This document shows positions 51,251 to 60,000 of a stretch of 64,000 bases of DNA, one piece after another. Numbering within the stretch: the stretch's first letter is position 1; every line of letters starts with the position of its first letter. Position numbers and translations under genes: made by a program. The DNA comes from Pseudomonas putida (GTDB lineage: Bacteria > Pseudomonadota > Gammaproteobacteria > Pseudomonadales > Pseudomonadaceae): contig CP047152.1 of the NCBI GenBank assembly GCA_041879295.1, positions 1,493,501 to 1,557,500 of the forward strand, read 5' to 3'. The notes beneath the pieces were generated by a model. It saw nothing but the letters and a program-made list of their open reading frames with translations, ran no database searches and was not told the origin of the DNA.

Positions 51251-52585
51251 TCAACTGCCTGCCGCTTCAGCCAAGGGCAACTCCAGCCTGGCCACAAACC
51301 CACCCTGTGGATGATTCTCCAGCACCAGGCTACCGCCGTGGCGCTCCGCTGCCTTGCGCGCAATCGCCAGCCCCAGGCCATGCCCCGGCGCTGCCTGCCC
51401 CGGCGCGCGGAAGAACGGCTCGCCCAGTTGCGTCAGGTGCTCCGCTGCCGCCCCAGGCCCATGGTCACGTACGCTGATCACGATGCGGTCCTGCTCGCGT
51501 GCGGCGCTGACCTCGATCGGCTGGCCGACCGGGTTGAAGCGCAGGGCATTGCGCAGCAGGTTGTCCACGGCCCGCTCTATCAGCGTTGGCCAACCCTGCA
51601 AGCTCAACCCCGGCTGCGCCTCCAGGCGCACGTCCTGCTCCGGCGCGCTCAGCAGGGCGTCCTTGCGCACGCTGCCGAGCAAGGCATTGATGTCGACCGG
51701 TTCGGCATGAGCCTGTTCGGCATCAACTCGGGCCAGGGCGAGGATTTCGCTGATCAGGTCTTCGAGGCGGTCGCACTCGCGGGTCAGGCGTGGCCACAGC
51801 GCTTGTCGCTGCTCAGGCTCGGCGCGTTCGGCCAGGGCCAGGGCGATACGCAGCCTGGCCAGCGGCGAGCGCAGTTCGTGGGACACATCGCGTAGCAGTT
51901 GGCGCTGGCTGCCAATGGTGCTTTGCAGGCGTGCGCCCATCTTGTTGAAGTCCTTGGCCAGCACGCCAAACTCGTCGCGCCGCGCTGCCAGCCGTGCCAG
52001 GCTGTTCTGCTGATAGGTGGTCTGGCCCAGGTCGTGTACGGCGCTGCGCAGGCGGCTTAACGGACGGGTTATGGACAGCGTCACCAGCAGGCTGAACAGG
52101 GTCAGCACGACCAAGGCAATGCCCAGTGCGCTGAGAGGCCACAGCAGGCTTTCACGGTGCCAGGCATCCAGCGCCGGGTGGGGAATGCGATAGATCAGCA
52201 AGTAGGTTTCGCCGGTGTCGGGGCTGGTGTATTCCTCGGTCAGCCGGCGCCATGGCAAGCGCCGCTGGTCATTGTGCTGGCGCGCTTCGAAGGCTGCCGC
52301 ACGGCGTGGGAAGGTACCCGGCACCACGGCCTCACCGCTATCGTCGAGCACCTGCACGTCGATCTTGTAGCGGTCCTTGCGTCGTTCCAGAAAGTGCTGG
52401 GCCGCCTCCAGGCCTTCCTGCTCATAGTGCTTGGTCCACTTGCTGGCCAGGGTATTCAGGCCCGGGTGGCGGCTGAGGATCCAGGCGTCCTGGTTGAGCA
52501 TGTGCCCCAGCAGGATCGACAGGCCTGCGACCAGGGTGATGGCCAGCCAGAAACTGGCCAGGATGCGCCAGAACAGAGAACGCAA
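51251..52585 (-). CDS. CpxA-like sensor histidine kinase
   Basis: 444 aa from TTG 52585, with AGGAGG 6 nt upstream. A GTG at 52591 overlaps that RBS and adds only two residues. TM1 about 10-30, periplasmic sensor about 31-150, TM2 about 153-175, HAMP, then HisKA with H236 in DVSHELRSPL, and HATPase with DNLLRNALRF (N box), RDHGPG (G1), GHGLGLAIARK (G2). Third gene of the regulator-Spy-kinase cluster, separated from the Spy gene by a hairpin terminator-like element, so probably expressed below Spy level. Confidence 0.9.
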   Translation of the reverse strand: MRSLFWRILASFWLAITLVAGLSILLGHMLNQDAWILSRHPGLNTLASKWTKHYEQEGLEAAQHFLERRKDRYKIDVQVLDDSGEAVVPGTFPRRAAAFEARQHNDQRRLPWRRLTEEYTSPDTGETYLLIYRIPHPALDAWHRESLLWPLSALGIALVVLTLFSLLVTLSITRPLSRLRSAVHDLGQTTYQQNSLARLAARRDEFGVLAKDFNKMGARLQSTIGSQRQLLRDVSHELRSPLARLRIALALAERAEPEQRQALWPRLTRECDRLEDLISEILALARVDAEQAHAEPVDINALLGSVRKDALLSAPEQDVRLEAQPGLSLQGWPTLIERAVDNLLRNALRFNPVGQPIEVSAAREQDRIVISVRDHGPGAAAEHLTQLGEPFFRAPGQAAPGHGLGLAIARKAAERHGGSLVLENHPQGGFVARLELPLAEAAGS

Positions 52586-52607
52586 GTGCACCTCCTAAAC
52601 GGGAAAA

Positions 52608-52635
52608 GCCCGGCCCGCAGTGATGCGGACCGGGC
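52608..52635 (-). terminator. Intercistronic terminator between spy-like gene and kinase gene
   Basis: GCCCGG-C-CCGCA / TGCGG-A-CCGGGC, 11 bp with one mismatch and a 4-nt loop. On the minus strand it is followed by TTTTCCC. It lies 23 bp before the kinase start, so only part of the transcript would pass through. Confidence 0.65.
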
Positions 52636-52649
52636 AGGGGGCGAACAGC

Positions 52650-53066
52650 TTACTGGGCCTTGGCGCCTTTTTCAGCTTTCCAGGCCTGGAACTCCTGCCA
52701 CTCGGCTTTCTTGGCGGCGCGTTCCTTTTGCAGTTCATCGAACTTCTTCTGCTGGTCAGGCTTGAGCAGGTTGCGCACCGCGCTGTCGGTCTTGTCGCGG
52801 CTGGCTTTCAGCTCGTCCTTCATGGCCTTCTGGTCGGCGGCCGGCAGCTTGGACAGGTAGCGCTCGGTGATGTCGCGGCGTTGCTGCATCTGCTCGCCCA
52901 TCAGCTTGCCAATCTGCTGGCGCTGCTCGCGGCTCAGGTCCAGTTGGTGGAAAGGCGCATCACCGCGATGATGCGGGCCGTCGTGGCGCGGGCCGCCGTC
53001 AGGCATGGCCATGGCCACGGTCGGCAGAGCGGCAGCGAACATCAGGGCGATAAGGGTCTTGCGCAT
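52650..53066 (-). CDS. Spy/CpxP-family periplasmic chaperone
   Basis: 138 aa. Signal peptide (1-19, ending AMA), His-rich mature N-terminus (GGPRHDGPHHRGD), then a long helical domain with the LTXXQ-like repeats (LSREQRQQIGKLMGEQMQQ and LKPDQQKKFDELQKE). As in CpxP and Spy it should bind unfolded envelope proteins and may bind the sensor. AAGGAGA RBS. Upstream of it is a tandem GTAAA element in the gap after the regulator gene. Confidence 0.9.
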   Translation of the reverse strand: MRKTLIALMFAAALPTVAMAMPDGGPRHDGPHHRGDAPFHQLDLSREQRQQIGKLMGEQMQQRRDITERYLSKLPAADQKAMKDELKASRDKTDSAVRNLLKPDQQKKFDELQKERAAKKAEWQEFQAWKAEKGAKAQ

Positions 53067-53146
53067 GGTGTCTCTCCTTTCATAGGCCGGTGATTACCGG
53101 ATGAGCACAGTCTAGGGAGATCACCGTCAAGCGCAGTCAGGGGAGG

Positions 53147-53162
53147 GTAAAGGCAACGTAAA
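53147..53162. promoter_or_regulatory. Tandem GTAAA-N6-GTAAA, CpxR-like box
   Basis: GTAAA (53147-53151) and GTAAA (53158-53162) as a direct repeat on the plus strand (TTTAC-N6-TTTAC on the coding strand of spy). E. coli CpxR uses GTAAA-N5-GTAAA. It lies 81-96 bp before the spy-like ATG. A TAGACT -10 (53109-53114) puts its centre near -51. Confidence 0.6.
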
Positions 53163-53225
53163 GATGATTGGCCCGAGCAGGTAGGGCCTTGTGCCGCGAA
53201 TGGAGCGCGCAGCGGCACCGGTGTT

Positions 53226-53903
53226 TTACAGGCAGTAGTAATAGCCACGGCTACGCAATGCCACGATGCGTGGCCGGCCATCGGCGTGTGGGCCGATCTT
53301 CTTGCGCAGGTTGCTGACATGCATGTCCAGGCTGCGGTCGTACAGGGTCAGTTTGCGGCCCAGGCCGATCTGCGCCAGCTCCTGTTTGTCCAGCGGCTCG
53401 CCGGGCTGACGCAGCAGCGCCTCAAGAACACGGCTTTCGGACAGGGTCAGGGTCATTTCGCGGCCATCGATGCTGACCACGCCGCGCGCAGGGCTGTAGA
53501 CGAGGTCACCCAGCTCCATCTGGCTGGTCGTGGCGGTGGGGTGGCTGCGGCGCAGCACAGCGCGCAGGCGGGCAGTGAGCTCACGCGGGTCGCAGGGTTT
53601 GGCCAGGTAATCGTCGGCGCCCAGTTCCAGGCCGAGAATGCGGTCCAGCGGCTCGCCGCGGGCTGACAGCATCAGCACTGGCAGCTCGGCATGCTCGCTG
53701 CGCAGCTGCTTGAGAAGCTCCAGGCCACTGCCGTCGGGCAACATCACATCCAGTACCACGGCAGCAGGGGCATGCTCAGCCAGGGCCTGGCGTGCGCTCT
53801 GGCCATCATGGCAGGCACGCACGGAAAACCCTTCCTGGGTCAGCCAGCTGCCGAGCAGCTCGCACAGTTCCTGGTCATCATCAATCAGTAACAGCTCGCT
53901 CAT
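53226..53903 (-). CDS. OmpR/CpxR-family response regulator
   Basis: 225 aa. Receiver (about 3-115) with acidic pocket (DDD near residue 9), phosphorylated Asp52 in VLDVMLPDG, Lys in AKPCDPREL; then OmpR-type winged helix (about 128-225) ending RIVALRSRGYYYCL. First gene of the cluster: regulator, spy-like chaperone and kinase, on the same strand, with a 159-bp gap after it. The gap holds a CpxR-like box, so the spy-kinase unit probably has its own promoter driven by this protein. Confidence 0.93.
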   Translation of the reverse strand: MSELLLIDDDQELCELLGSWLTQEGFSVRACHDGQSARQALAEHAPAAVVLDVMLPDGSGLELLKQLRSEHAELPVLMLSARGEPLDRILGLELGADDYLAKPCDPRELTARLRAVLRRSHPTATTSQMELGDLVYSPARGVVSIDGREMTLTLSESRVLEALLRQPGEPLDKQELAQIGLGRKLTLYDRSLDMHVSNLRKKIGPHADGRPRIVALRSRGYYYCL

Positions 53904-53999
53904 GACTCACTCAATTCAACCAATGACGGCGGTGATTCGGCCCGCCAGTGGCAAAGATACCGCAGACTGATGACCTGAGTATAACTGCTGGTACCGCGC

Positions 54000-54033
54000 G
54001 GCCCTCTTCGGGTGTTTACCCGCGAAGAGGGCC
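54000..54033. terminator. Hairpin of REP type between yciI and regulator gene
   Basis: GGCCCTCTTCG / CGAAGAGGGCC is a perfect 11-bp inverted repeat around a TTACCCGC-containing loop. It lies 13 bp after the yciI stop on the minus strand and is a degenerate REP, probably acting as a 3'-end structure. Confidence 0.6.
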
Positions 54034-54046
54034 GTGCCGTCTCAGG

Positions 54047-54346
54047 TCAGGGCAGTACTTGCTTGAACGGCTTGACCACAACCTTGTCGTATACGCCGGC
54101 AGCGATGTACGGGTCGGCATCGGCCCAGGTCTGCGCCGCCGCCAGCGACTCGAACTCGGCAACGATCAGGCTACCGCTGAAACCCGCTTCGCCCGGGTCG
54201 TTGCTGTCGATTGCCGGGTGCGGGCCGGCCAGCACCACGCGGCCTTCGGCCTTGAGCTGCTGCAGGCGGTCGATGTGCGCCGGGCGGGCAGCCAGGCGCT
54301 TTTCCAGGGAGTTTGCGACGTCGCTGGCGATAATGGCGTAGAGCAT
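54047..54346 (-). CDS. yciI: YciI-family protein
   Basis: 99 aa from ATG 54346. Ferredoxin-like fold; motifs [42 protein letters not shown] and VVKPFKQV, with the family His-Asp (AHIDRL) near residue 25. Cytoplasmic; may act as a dehydratase-like or small-molecule-binding protein, unproved. It starts 2 nt after the stop of yciB, hence an operon. A longer frame to 54379 overlaps yciB and was rejected. Confidence 0.92.
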   Translation of the reverse strand: MLYAIIASDVANSLEKRLAARPAHIDRLQQLKAEGRVVLAGPHPAIDSNDPGEAGFSGSLIVAEFESLAAAQTWADADPYIAAGVYDKVVVKPFKQVLP

Positions 54347-54347
54347 G

Positions 54348-54941
54348 TCAATCCTTGGGTTTGGAGGTAGAAGGGTCATCGTGCAGGTGGCGCGACAGGT
54401 ACACGCCTTGCGCCACCAGGAAGATCACGGTCATGCCCAGGCTGCCGAACACCTTGAAGTCCACCCAGAAGTCCTGGAAGGTGAAGGCGACGAACAGGTT
54501 GGCCGCGCCGCAGAACAGGAAGAAAGCGATCCAGGCCAGGTTCAGGCGCGCCCAGATGGCGTCAGGCAGGGTCAGGGCGTGGCCCATGATGCGCTTGATC
54601 AACACCCGGTCGCCGATGAAGTGGCTGCCGGCAAAACCCAGGGCGAACAGCCAGTTCACGACGGGGGCCTTCCACTTGAGGAAGGTTTCGCTGTGGAAGG
54701 TCAGGGTCAGGCCACCGAACACCAGGCAGGCGATCAACGTCAGCCACTGGCCTTTTTCCAGCTTGCGCTGGCGCAGGAACAGAGCACCGTACACGACCAG
54801 CGAGCTGACGATCAGCATGGCTGTGGCGCTGTAGATGCCGCCAAAATCGAAGTGATGGCCGGCGACTTCCATGGGGCGCGGGTCGAGCTTGTAGACGATG
54901 AAGAACAGCAGCAGCGGGATGAAATCGATGAATTGTTTCAC
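54348..54941 (-). CDS. yciB: Inner-membrane protein YciB (septation protein A)
   Basis: 197 aa from GTG 54941, giving the canonical [22 protein letters not shown] and the family length; the longer frame was discarded. About five or six TM helices ([19 protein letters not shown] etc.) in the inner membrane. Affects cell division and envelope synthesis in E. coli by an unclear mechanism. Cotranscribed with yciI. Confidence 0.94.
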   Translation of the reverse strand: MKQFIDFIPLLLFFIVYKLDPRPMEVAGHHFDFGGIYSATAMLIVSSLVVYGALFLRQRKLEKGQWLTLIACLVFGGLTLTFHSETFLKWKAPVVNWLFALGFAGSHFIGDRVLIKRIMGHALTLPDAIWARLNLAWIAFFLFCGAANLFVAFTFQDFWVDFKVFGSLGMTVIFLVAQGVYLSRHLHDDPSTSKPKD

Positions 54942-55008
54942 AATGGCAGCCAGAATCGGGATGTGACGGCATAATAACAAACATCGATTCCGGCGAAAGC
55001 GCTCCTCT

Positions 55009-55869
55009 ATGAATGTTGATCTGCACTGTCACAGCACGGCCTCCGACGGCGCCCTGTCGCCTTCGGTACTGGTTGCCCGGGCTCATGAGCACGGGGTGCA
55101 AGCGCTGGCACTGACCGACCATGACACCCTCGAAGGCCTGGCCGAAGCGCGCCAGGCCTGCGCTGACCTGGGGATGCGCTGGGTCAGCGGGGTGGAGCTG
55201 TCTTGCACGTGGGGCGGCGCGACCATCCATGTGCTGGGCTATGACTTCCCGCTCGACGCACCGCCGTTGCTGGCGGCGATTCAAGCGTTGCACAACGGCC
55301 GCTGGCTGCGCGCCGAAGAAATCGACAAACGGCTGGCGGCCAAGGGCATGCCCGGCACGCTTGAAGGCGCGCGCGCCGTGCAACACGAACTGGGTGACAG
55401 CGGCAACGCCCCGGCGCGACCGCATTTTGCCGAGTATCTGGTGCGTGCCGGGCACGTCAAGGACCGTGGCGAAGCGTTTCGCAAGTGGCTGGGCGCCGGC
55501 AAGCTGGGCGACGTCAAGCAGCACTGGCCGACGCTCGACGAAACCGTTGCCACGCTGAGGCAGTCCAACGCTTGGGTGAGCCTGGCGCATCCCATGCACT
55601 ACGACCTGACACGCAGCAAGCGCAGGCGGCTGATTGCCGACTATATTCAGGCAGGAGGGCAGGCGCTTGAAGTGGTCAACGGGATGATGCCTGCCGAGCA
55701 AGTGGGCACCATGTCCATCCTTGCCCGTGAGTTCGGCCTGCTGGCAAGCGCTGGCAGTGACTTCCACGGCCCCGGCACCTGGGGCGAGATCGGTGCCTAT
55801 CGGCCTTTGCCCGAGGATCTGCCACCTTTGTGGCGTCGATTCAGCCATGAACAGCCTTTGGCGCTATGA
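55009..55869 (+). CDS. rnm: PHP-domain 5'-3' exoribonuclease / 3',5'-bisphosphate phosphatase (RNase AM)
   Basis: 286 aa. PHP metal site: [15 protein letters not shown] (4-18), [20 protein letters not shown], and the terminal GSDFHGPG. YciV/RNase AM trims 5' ends of RNA and dephosphorylates pAp-type nucleotides. Divergent from yciB by 67 bp and first of a plus-strand block, rnm-yciO-scpA-scpB-rluB. The RBS is weak (GCGAAAG). Confidence 0.92.
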   Translation: MNVDLHCHSTASDGALSPSVLVARAHEHGVQALALTDHDTLEGLAEARQACADLGMRWVSGVELSCTWGGATIHVLGYDFPLDAPPLLAAIQALHNGRWLRAEEIDKRLAAKGMPGTLEGARAVQHELGDSGNAPARPHFAEYLVRAGHVKDRGEAFRKWLGAGKLGDVKQHWPTLDETVATLRQSNAWVSLAHPMHYDLTRSKRRRLIADYIQAGGQALEVVNGMMPAEQVGTMSILAREFGLLASAGSDFHGPGTWGEIGAYRPLPEDLPPLWRRFSHEQPLAL

Positions 55870-55882
55870 ACAGGAAGACTAC

Positions 55883-56512
55883 GTGAGCCAATTTTTCCAG
55901 ATTCATCCGGAGAACCCACAAGCGCGCCTGATAAAACAGGCCGTCGAGATCATCCGCAAGGGTGGCGTGGTGGTGTATCCGACGGATTCGGCCTATGCGC
56001 TGGGTTGCCAGATCGGCGACAAGTCGGCAATCGAGCGGGTACGGCGCCTGCGCGGGCTGGACAAGTCGCACAACTTCACCCTGATGTGCTGCGACATGTC
56101 GCAACTGGGGTTGTATGCCAAGGTCGACACCGGCACCTTCCGCTTGCTGAAGGCGCATGTGCCGGGGCCTTACACTTTCATCCTCAACGGTACGCGTGAA
56201 GTGCCGCGCCTGCTGTTGCACGATAAGCGTCGCACCATCGGGCTGCGTGTGCCGGACCACGCCATCACCCTTGCATTGCTGGCCGAGTTGGGCGAGCCAC
56301 TGATGAGCGTAAGCCTGATCCTGCCGGGCGACAGCGAGCCGATGACCGACCCTTACGAGATTCGTGAACGGCTGGAGCACCATGTCGACCTGGTGATCGA
56401 TGGCGGGTTCGGCGACCTCAAGGCGTCGACCATCATCGACCTCTCCGGTGAGGAACCGGAACTGATCCGCGAAGGTTGTGGCGACCCCACGCCATTCCTG
56501 GTCAACGCGTGA
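55883..56512 (+). CDS. yciO: YciO (Sua5/YrdC-family threonylcarbamoyl-AMP synthase-like)
   Basis: 209 aa from GTG 55883, with AGGAAG 5 nt upstream; the long open frame to 55721 lies inside rnm. The YrdC fold is seen in GGVVVYPTDSAYALGCQIGD (28-47), KSHNFTLMCCD and VPGPYTFIL. YrdC enzymes make threonylcarbamoyl-AMP for t6A; YciO paralogues are weaker in this, so the role is uncertain. The TGA overlaps the GTG start of scpA (GTGA). Confidence 0.9.
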   Translation: MSQFFQIHPENPQARLIKQAVEIIRKGGVVVYPTDSAYALGCQIGDKSAIERVRRLRGLDKSHNFTLMCCDMSQLGLYAKVDTGTFRLLKAHVPGPYTFILNGTREVPRLLLHDKRRTIGLRVPDHAITLALLAELGEPLMSVSLILPGDSEPMTDPYEIRERLEHHVDLVIDGGFGDLKASTIIDLSGEEPELIREGCGDPTPFLVNA

Positions 56513-57363
56513 GCCAGCTGGAAGCGCTTGAGGCGTCGGCCGAACGGGCCGAGGAGCCTCGGCAACTGCAGCTGGCGCTGGTCTATGGCGAAGCCCTGAC
56601 CGAGCTGCCGCTGGACCTGTACATTCCGCCGGACGCCCTTGAAGTCATCCTCGAAGCTTTCGAAGGCCCGCTGGACTTGCTGCTGTACCTGATCCGCAAA
56701 CAGAACATCGACATCCTCGACATCCCTGTTGCCGAAATCACCCGGCAGTACATGGGCTATGTAGAACTGATGAAAAGCGTGCGCCTTGAGCTGGCCGCTG
56801 AATACCTGGTGATGGCTGCCATGCTGGCCGAGATCAAGTCGCGCATGCTGCTGCCGCGCTCCGCCGACGTCGAGGAGGAGGAGGGTGACCCACGCGCCGA
56901 GCTGATCCGCCGCCTGCAGGAGTACGAGCGTTTCAAGGCCGCCGCCGAGGGCATCGACGAATTGCCACGGGTCGGACGCGAGGTGGTGGTACCGCGCCTG
57001 GAAGCGCCGCAGGCCAAGGTACGCAAGCTGTTGCCTCAGGTCAGCCTGGAAGAGCTGCTGGTGTCCATGGCCGAGGTGATGCGCCGCAACGACCTGTTCG
57101 AAAGCCATCAGATCACCCGTGAGACCTTGTCCACCCGCGAGCGCATGAGCCAGGTGCTGGAGCGCCTCAAGGGCGGTGCCTTTGTGCCGTTCATCGCGCT
57201 GTTTGCTGCCGAGGAGGGCAAGCTCGGTGTGGTGGTTACCTTCATGGCCATACTCGAACTGGTGAAGGAATCGCTGATCGAACTTGTGCAGAATGAACCT
57301 TTCGCCGCCATCCACGTGCGGCTTCGCCCGGCGCCAGTTGAAGAACCCGATGAACCTGAATGA
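56509..57363 (+). CDS. scpA: Segregation and condensation protein ScpA (kleisin)
   Basis: 284 aa from GTG 56509, coupled to yciO by a 4-nt overlap. N-terminal motif EAFEGPLDLLLYLIRKQNIDILDIPVAEITRQYMGYV is the ScpA kleisin signature; the middle is acidic and helical, the C-terminal wHTH (FVPFIALFAAEEGKLGVVVTFMAILELVKESLI) binds SMC. Part of the SMC-ScpAB condensin that organises chromosome segregation. The gene overlaps scpB by 14 nt. Confidence 0.96.
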   Translation: MSQLEALEASAERAEEPRQLQLALVYGEALTELPLDLYIPPDALEVILEAFEGPLDLLLYLIRKQNIDILDIPVAEITRQYMGYVELMKSVRLELAAEYLVMAAMLAEIKSRMLLPRSADVEEEEGDPRAELIRRLQEYERFKAAAEGIDELPRVGREVVVPRLEAPQAKVRKLLPQVSLEELLVSMAEVMRRNDLFESHQITRETLSTRERMSQVLERLKGGAFVPFIALFAAEEGKLGVVVTFMAILELVKESLIELVQNEPFAAIHVRLRPAPVEEPDEPE

Positions 57364-58117
57364 ACCCCGCGACCTGGCGTCGCTGATCGAAGCCTTCTTG
57401 CTCGCTTCGGGCAAGCCGCAATCCCTGGAGCGCCTGTACGAGCTGTTCGAGGAGGCCGAGCGCCCTGAGCCCAAGGTGTTCAAGCGGGCCCTGGAGGTGC
57501 TGGGCAAGTCGTGCGATGGCCGTGCCTTCGAGCTCAAGGAGGTGGCCAGCGGCTATCGCCTGCAGATTCGCGAGGATTATGCCCCTTGGGTCGGGCGCCT
57601 GTGGGAAGAGCGCCCGCAGCGCTATTCGCGAGCGCTGCTTGAGACACTAGCCCTGATTGCCTACCGCCAGCCGATCACCCGTGGTGAAATCGAGGATGTG
57701 CGGGGCGTTGCGGTGAACAGCAATATCATCAAGACCATGATGGAGCGCGAGTGGATTCGCGTGGTCGGCTACCGCGAAGTGCCCGGGCGGCCGGCGATGT
57801 TCGCCACCACCAAGGCGTTTCTCGATCATTTCAACCTCAAGAGCCTTGAGGACCTGCCGGCCTTGGCCGAGCTGCGCGAAATGGAACCAGAGCCGCAACT
57901 CGACCCGGATGATGCGCCGGTGCCTGCGCACCTTCAGGCGTTGGCGGATGCCAGCCTTGGGGAGGAGGAGGTTGGTGAGCCGAGAGAGGAGACCAGCTTC
58001 CGTAGTCTGTTGGTGGAGCTGGATGCCATGGAAGATGGTTTGAAAACCGATTTTGATGATTTACGGGGAGAAGAGCCTGAGCCTCCGGTGGAGGAGGAGA
58101 TCAAGGCGCAGCCCTGA
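57350..58117 (+). CDS. scpB: Segregation and condensation protein ScpB
   Basis: 255 aa from ATG 57350 (MNLNEPRDLASLIEAFLLASGKP), 14-nt overlap with scpA. Two winged-helix domains (about 8-75 and 80-160; LLETLALIAYRQPITRGEIEDVRGVAVNSNIIKTMMEREWIRVVGYREVPGRPAMFATTKAFLDHF) form the ScpB dimer. A long acidic C-terminal tail (about 180-255) is disordered. It caps the ScpA kleisin in the SMC complex. An upstream frame lies within scpA and was not used. Confidence 0.95.
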   Translation: MNLNEPRDLASLIEAFLLASGKPQSLERLYELFEEAERPEPKVFKRALEVLGKSCDGRAFELKEVASGYRLQIREDYAPWVGRLWEERPQRYSRALLETLALIAYRQPITRGEIEDVRGVAVNSNIIKTMMEREWIRVVGYREVPGRPAMFATTKAFLDHFNLKSLEDLPALAELREMEPEPQLDPDDAPVPAHLQALADASLGEEEVGEPREETSFRSLLVELDAMEDGLKTDFDDLRGEEPEPPVEEEIKAQP

Positions 58118-58131
58118 TTGATCTGTTGCCT

Positions 58132-58232
58132 GTGCTGGCCTCTTCGCGGGCACGCCCGTTCCCACAGGGGTATCACAGGTCCCGAAGGTTGCGCGTACCT
58201 GTAGGGGCGGGCGTGCCCGCGAAGTGGCCAGC
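58132..58232. repeat. REP pair between scpB and rluB
   Basis: Copies at 58132-58169 (TTCGCGGGCACGCCCGTTCC) and, inverted, 58198-58232. It separates rluB, which thus has its own promoter, from the scpAB cluster. Confidence 0.82.
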
Positions 58233-58382
58233 ACAAAGCCCATTGGGCAGAAAATCATGCCCAGCCCCACAAAACCCTCTACCCTCCAGTGCGTTCCCCT
58301 GATGAACCGCGTATGATGCGCGGCCTTTTGGCGCGTTCGTCGCCAGAACCCTGTTTTCATTCCTACACCGGGAGGTGCCCAG

Positions 58383-59450
58383 ATGAGTGAGCAAGACCTG
58401 AAAGAAACCGAAATCACCCCGCCATCCGGCGAAAAGCTGCAGAAAGTGCTGGCGCGCATTGGCGTGGGCTCGCGGCGTGATGTCGAGGCCTGGATCAGCC
58501 AGGGTCGCATCAAGGTCAACGGCGTCGAGGCTACCCTTGGCCAGCGCGTCGACCTGCACGACGCCATCGCCGTGGACGGCAAGCTGATCAAGCGCGAGGA
58601 GGCCGCCGAGGCCACCCGTCGGGTGATCATGTACAACAAACCCGACGGCGAAATCTGCACCCGTGACGACCCGGAAGGGCGCCCGACCGTGTTCGACCGT
58701 TTGCCACGGCCAAAAGAAGGCCGCTGGATCAACATCGGCCGCCTCGACATCAACACCACTGGCTTGCTGTTGTTCACCACTGACGGTGAGTTGGCCAACC
58801 GCCTGATGCACCCGTCCTACGAGATGGACCGTGAGTACGCGGTACGTGTGCGTGGTGAGGTCGATGACGAGATGATCGAGCGCCTGAAAGCCGGCGTAAT
58901 GCTGGAAGACGGCCCGGCCAAGTTCACCGATATCCAGAAGGCACCGGGTGGCGAAGGCTTCAACCACTGGTACCACTGCGTGGTGATGGAAGGTCGTAAC
59001 CGTGAGGTGCGCCGCCTGTGGGAATCCCAGGGCATGGTGGTCAGCCGCCTGAAGCGTGTGCGTTTCGGCCCGGTGTTCCTCAATTCCGACCTGCCGATGG
59101 GCCGCTGGCGCGAAATGACCCAGGGCGAAATCGACATCCTCGCCGCCGAAGTAGGCCTGCAGCCGGTTGCGCTGCCAGCCATGAAGCTCAAGGCCAAGGA
59201 CAAGATGGAGCGCCTGCAGCGCAAGTCGACCCGCCCGCTGGGCCGTGGTGAGCGCGTGCGCAACCTGCGCCCGGCCCACGAAGGTGCCGCGACTGGCGAA
59301 CGTCCGGCGCGTCAGCCGCGTGAAGAAGCGCCGCGTAAAACCAACCGTGGCAGCACGGTGGCTGAGCGCCCAAGCGAGATGCGCAAGCATGCGGGCAAGC
59401 CTGAGGGTGACAAGCCGGCAGGCCGTGGTCGCGGCAAGCCGCGTGGCTGA
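58383..59450 (+). CDS. rluB: 23S rRNA pseudouridine(2605) synthase RluB
   Basis: 355 aa, RsuA family. An N-terminal S4 domain (about 17-63: EKLQKVLARIGVGSRRDVEAWI) precedes the synthase domain with catalytic Asp122 in IGRLDINTTGLLLFTTDG and the GRNREVRRLW motif. The C-terminal tail (about 265-355) is basic and Arg/Gly/Lys-rich, common in Pseudomonas RluB and probably RNA-binding. GGGAGG RBS. Terminator directly downstream. Confidence 0.96.
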   Translation: MSEQDLKETEITPPSGEKLQKVLARIGVGSRRDVEAWISQGRIKVNGVEATLGQRVDLHDAIAVDGKLIKREEAAEATRRVIMYNKPDGEICTRDDPEGRPTVFDRLPRPKEGRWINIGRLDINTTGLLLFTTDGELANRLMHPSYEMDREYAVRVRGEVDDEMIERLKAGVMLEDGPAKFTDIQKAPGGEGFNHWYHCVVMEGRNREVRRLWESQGMVVSRLKRVRFGPVFLNSDLPMGRWREMTQGEIDILAAEVGLQPVALPAMKLKAKDKMERLQRKSTRPLGRGERVRNLRPAHEGAATGERPARQPREEAPRKTNRGSTVAERPSEMRKHAGKPEGDKPAGRGRGKPRG

Positions 59451-59472
59451 TAAGCCAGCGTGGTGATCAAGG

Positions 59473-59497
59473 AACCAGCCTTCGGGCTGGTTTTTTT
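59473..59497 (+). terminator. Intrinsic terminator of rluB
   Basis: AACCAGCC (59473-59480), TTCG loop, GGCTGGTT (59485-59492), followed by T5; strong rho-independent terminator 22 bp after the stop. Confidence 0.93.
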
Positions 59498-59797
59498 ATG
59501 CCTGCGGGAATGTGGCCAAACGGCCCAAGATATTGAACAAAAAGAATTTTCGGACGACTGGCAAGTTCTTGATCCGCCCTGTAAAGAAATCTGTACGAGC
59601 CTGGCCGTTTTCAGTCCATGTTTCAGATCAAGCCCGTTCGTGTAAACAAACCTTGCCGGCGCCTCTGTGCCAAAGCCGCCGTCATGGCGCCAGCCACCCT
59701 TGCCCAAACCCCCGTCCCCACGGTGTTATAGCCGCCATTGCCTTGTGCACGAGCCCGCCCACAGAGCCGGGCTGACAAAACAACAAATGGAGGCGCC
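59498..59797. promoter_or_regulatory. Promoter region before aroP leader ORF
   Basis: 300 bp without a gene. A TTATAG hexamer near 59724 could be the -10 of a transcript. The hairpin AGCCCG-N9-CGGGCT near 59750-59772 lies just before the ORF at 59798. No REP unit. Nothing else recognised. Confidence 0.4.
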
Positions 59798-59968
59798 ATG
59801 TACGCCGATCACTCCGCCTTTGAAGGCCTGTACCACAGGAACGCTGCGTTTTTCCCCGAGGAGACGATGCAACGCGTTGACGCCTGCGCGTTTGCAGGGG
59901 TATACAGTGCGCCGCGTTTTACCTGTGACTCTCTTGCGTACCGCGCACTCTTGATCACGCCTGGTTGA
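59798..59968 (+). CDS. 56-aa ORF upstream of aroP, possible leader peptide
   Basis: ATG 59798 with an excellent GGAG at 5-nt spacing; 56 codons, TGA at 59966. The sequence opens MYADHSAFEGLYHRNAAFF and contains 9 aromatic residues of 56 (5 Phe, 4 Tyr), including a Phe-Phe pair. Located 121 bp before an AroP-type permease start. It could be a regulatory leader whose translation senses aromatic aminoacyl-tRNA, or an independent small protein. No signal peptide or domain recognised. Between it and aroP lie small hairpins (CAAGGT-AACC-ACCTTG at 60001-60016). Confidence 0.5.
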   Translation: MYADHSAFEGLYHRNAAFFPEETMQRVDACAFAGVYSAPRFTCDSLAYRALLITPG

Positions 59969-60000
59969 CCCGCTCCGGCGGCACCTGAGGTCAAGAAACC

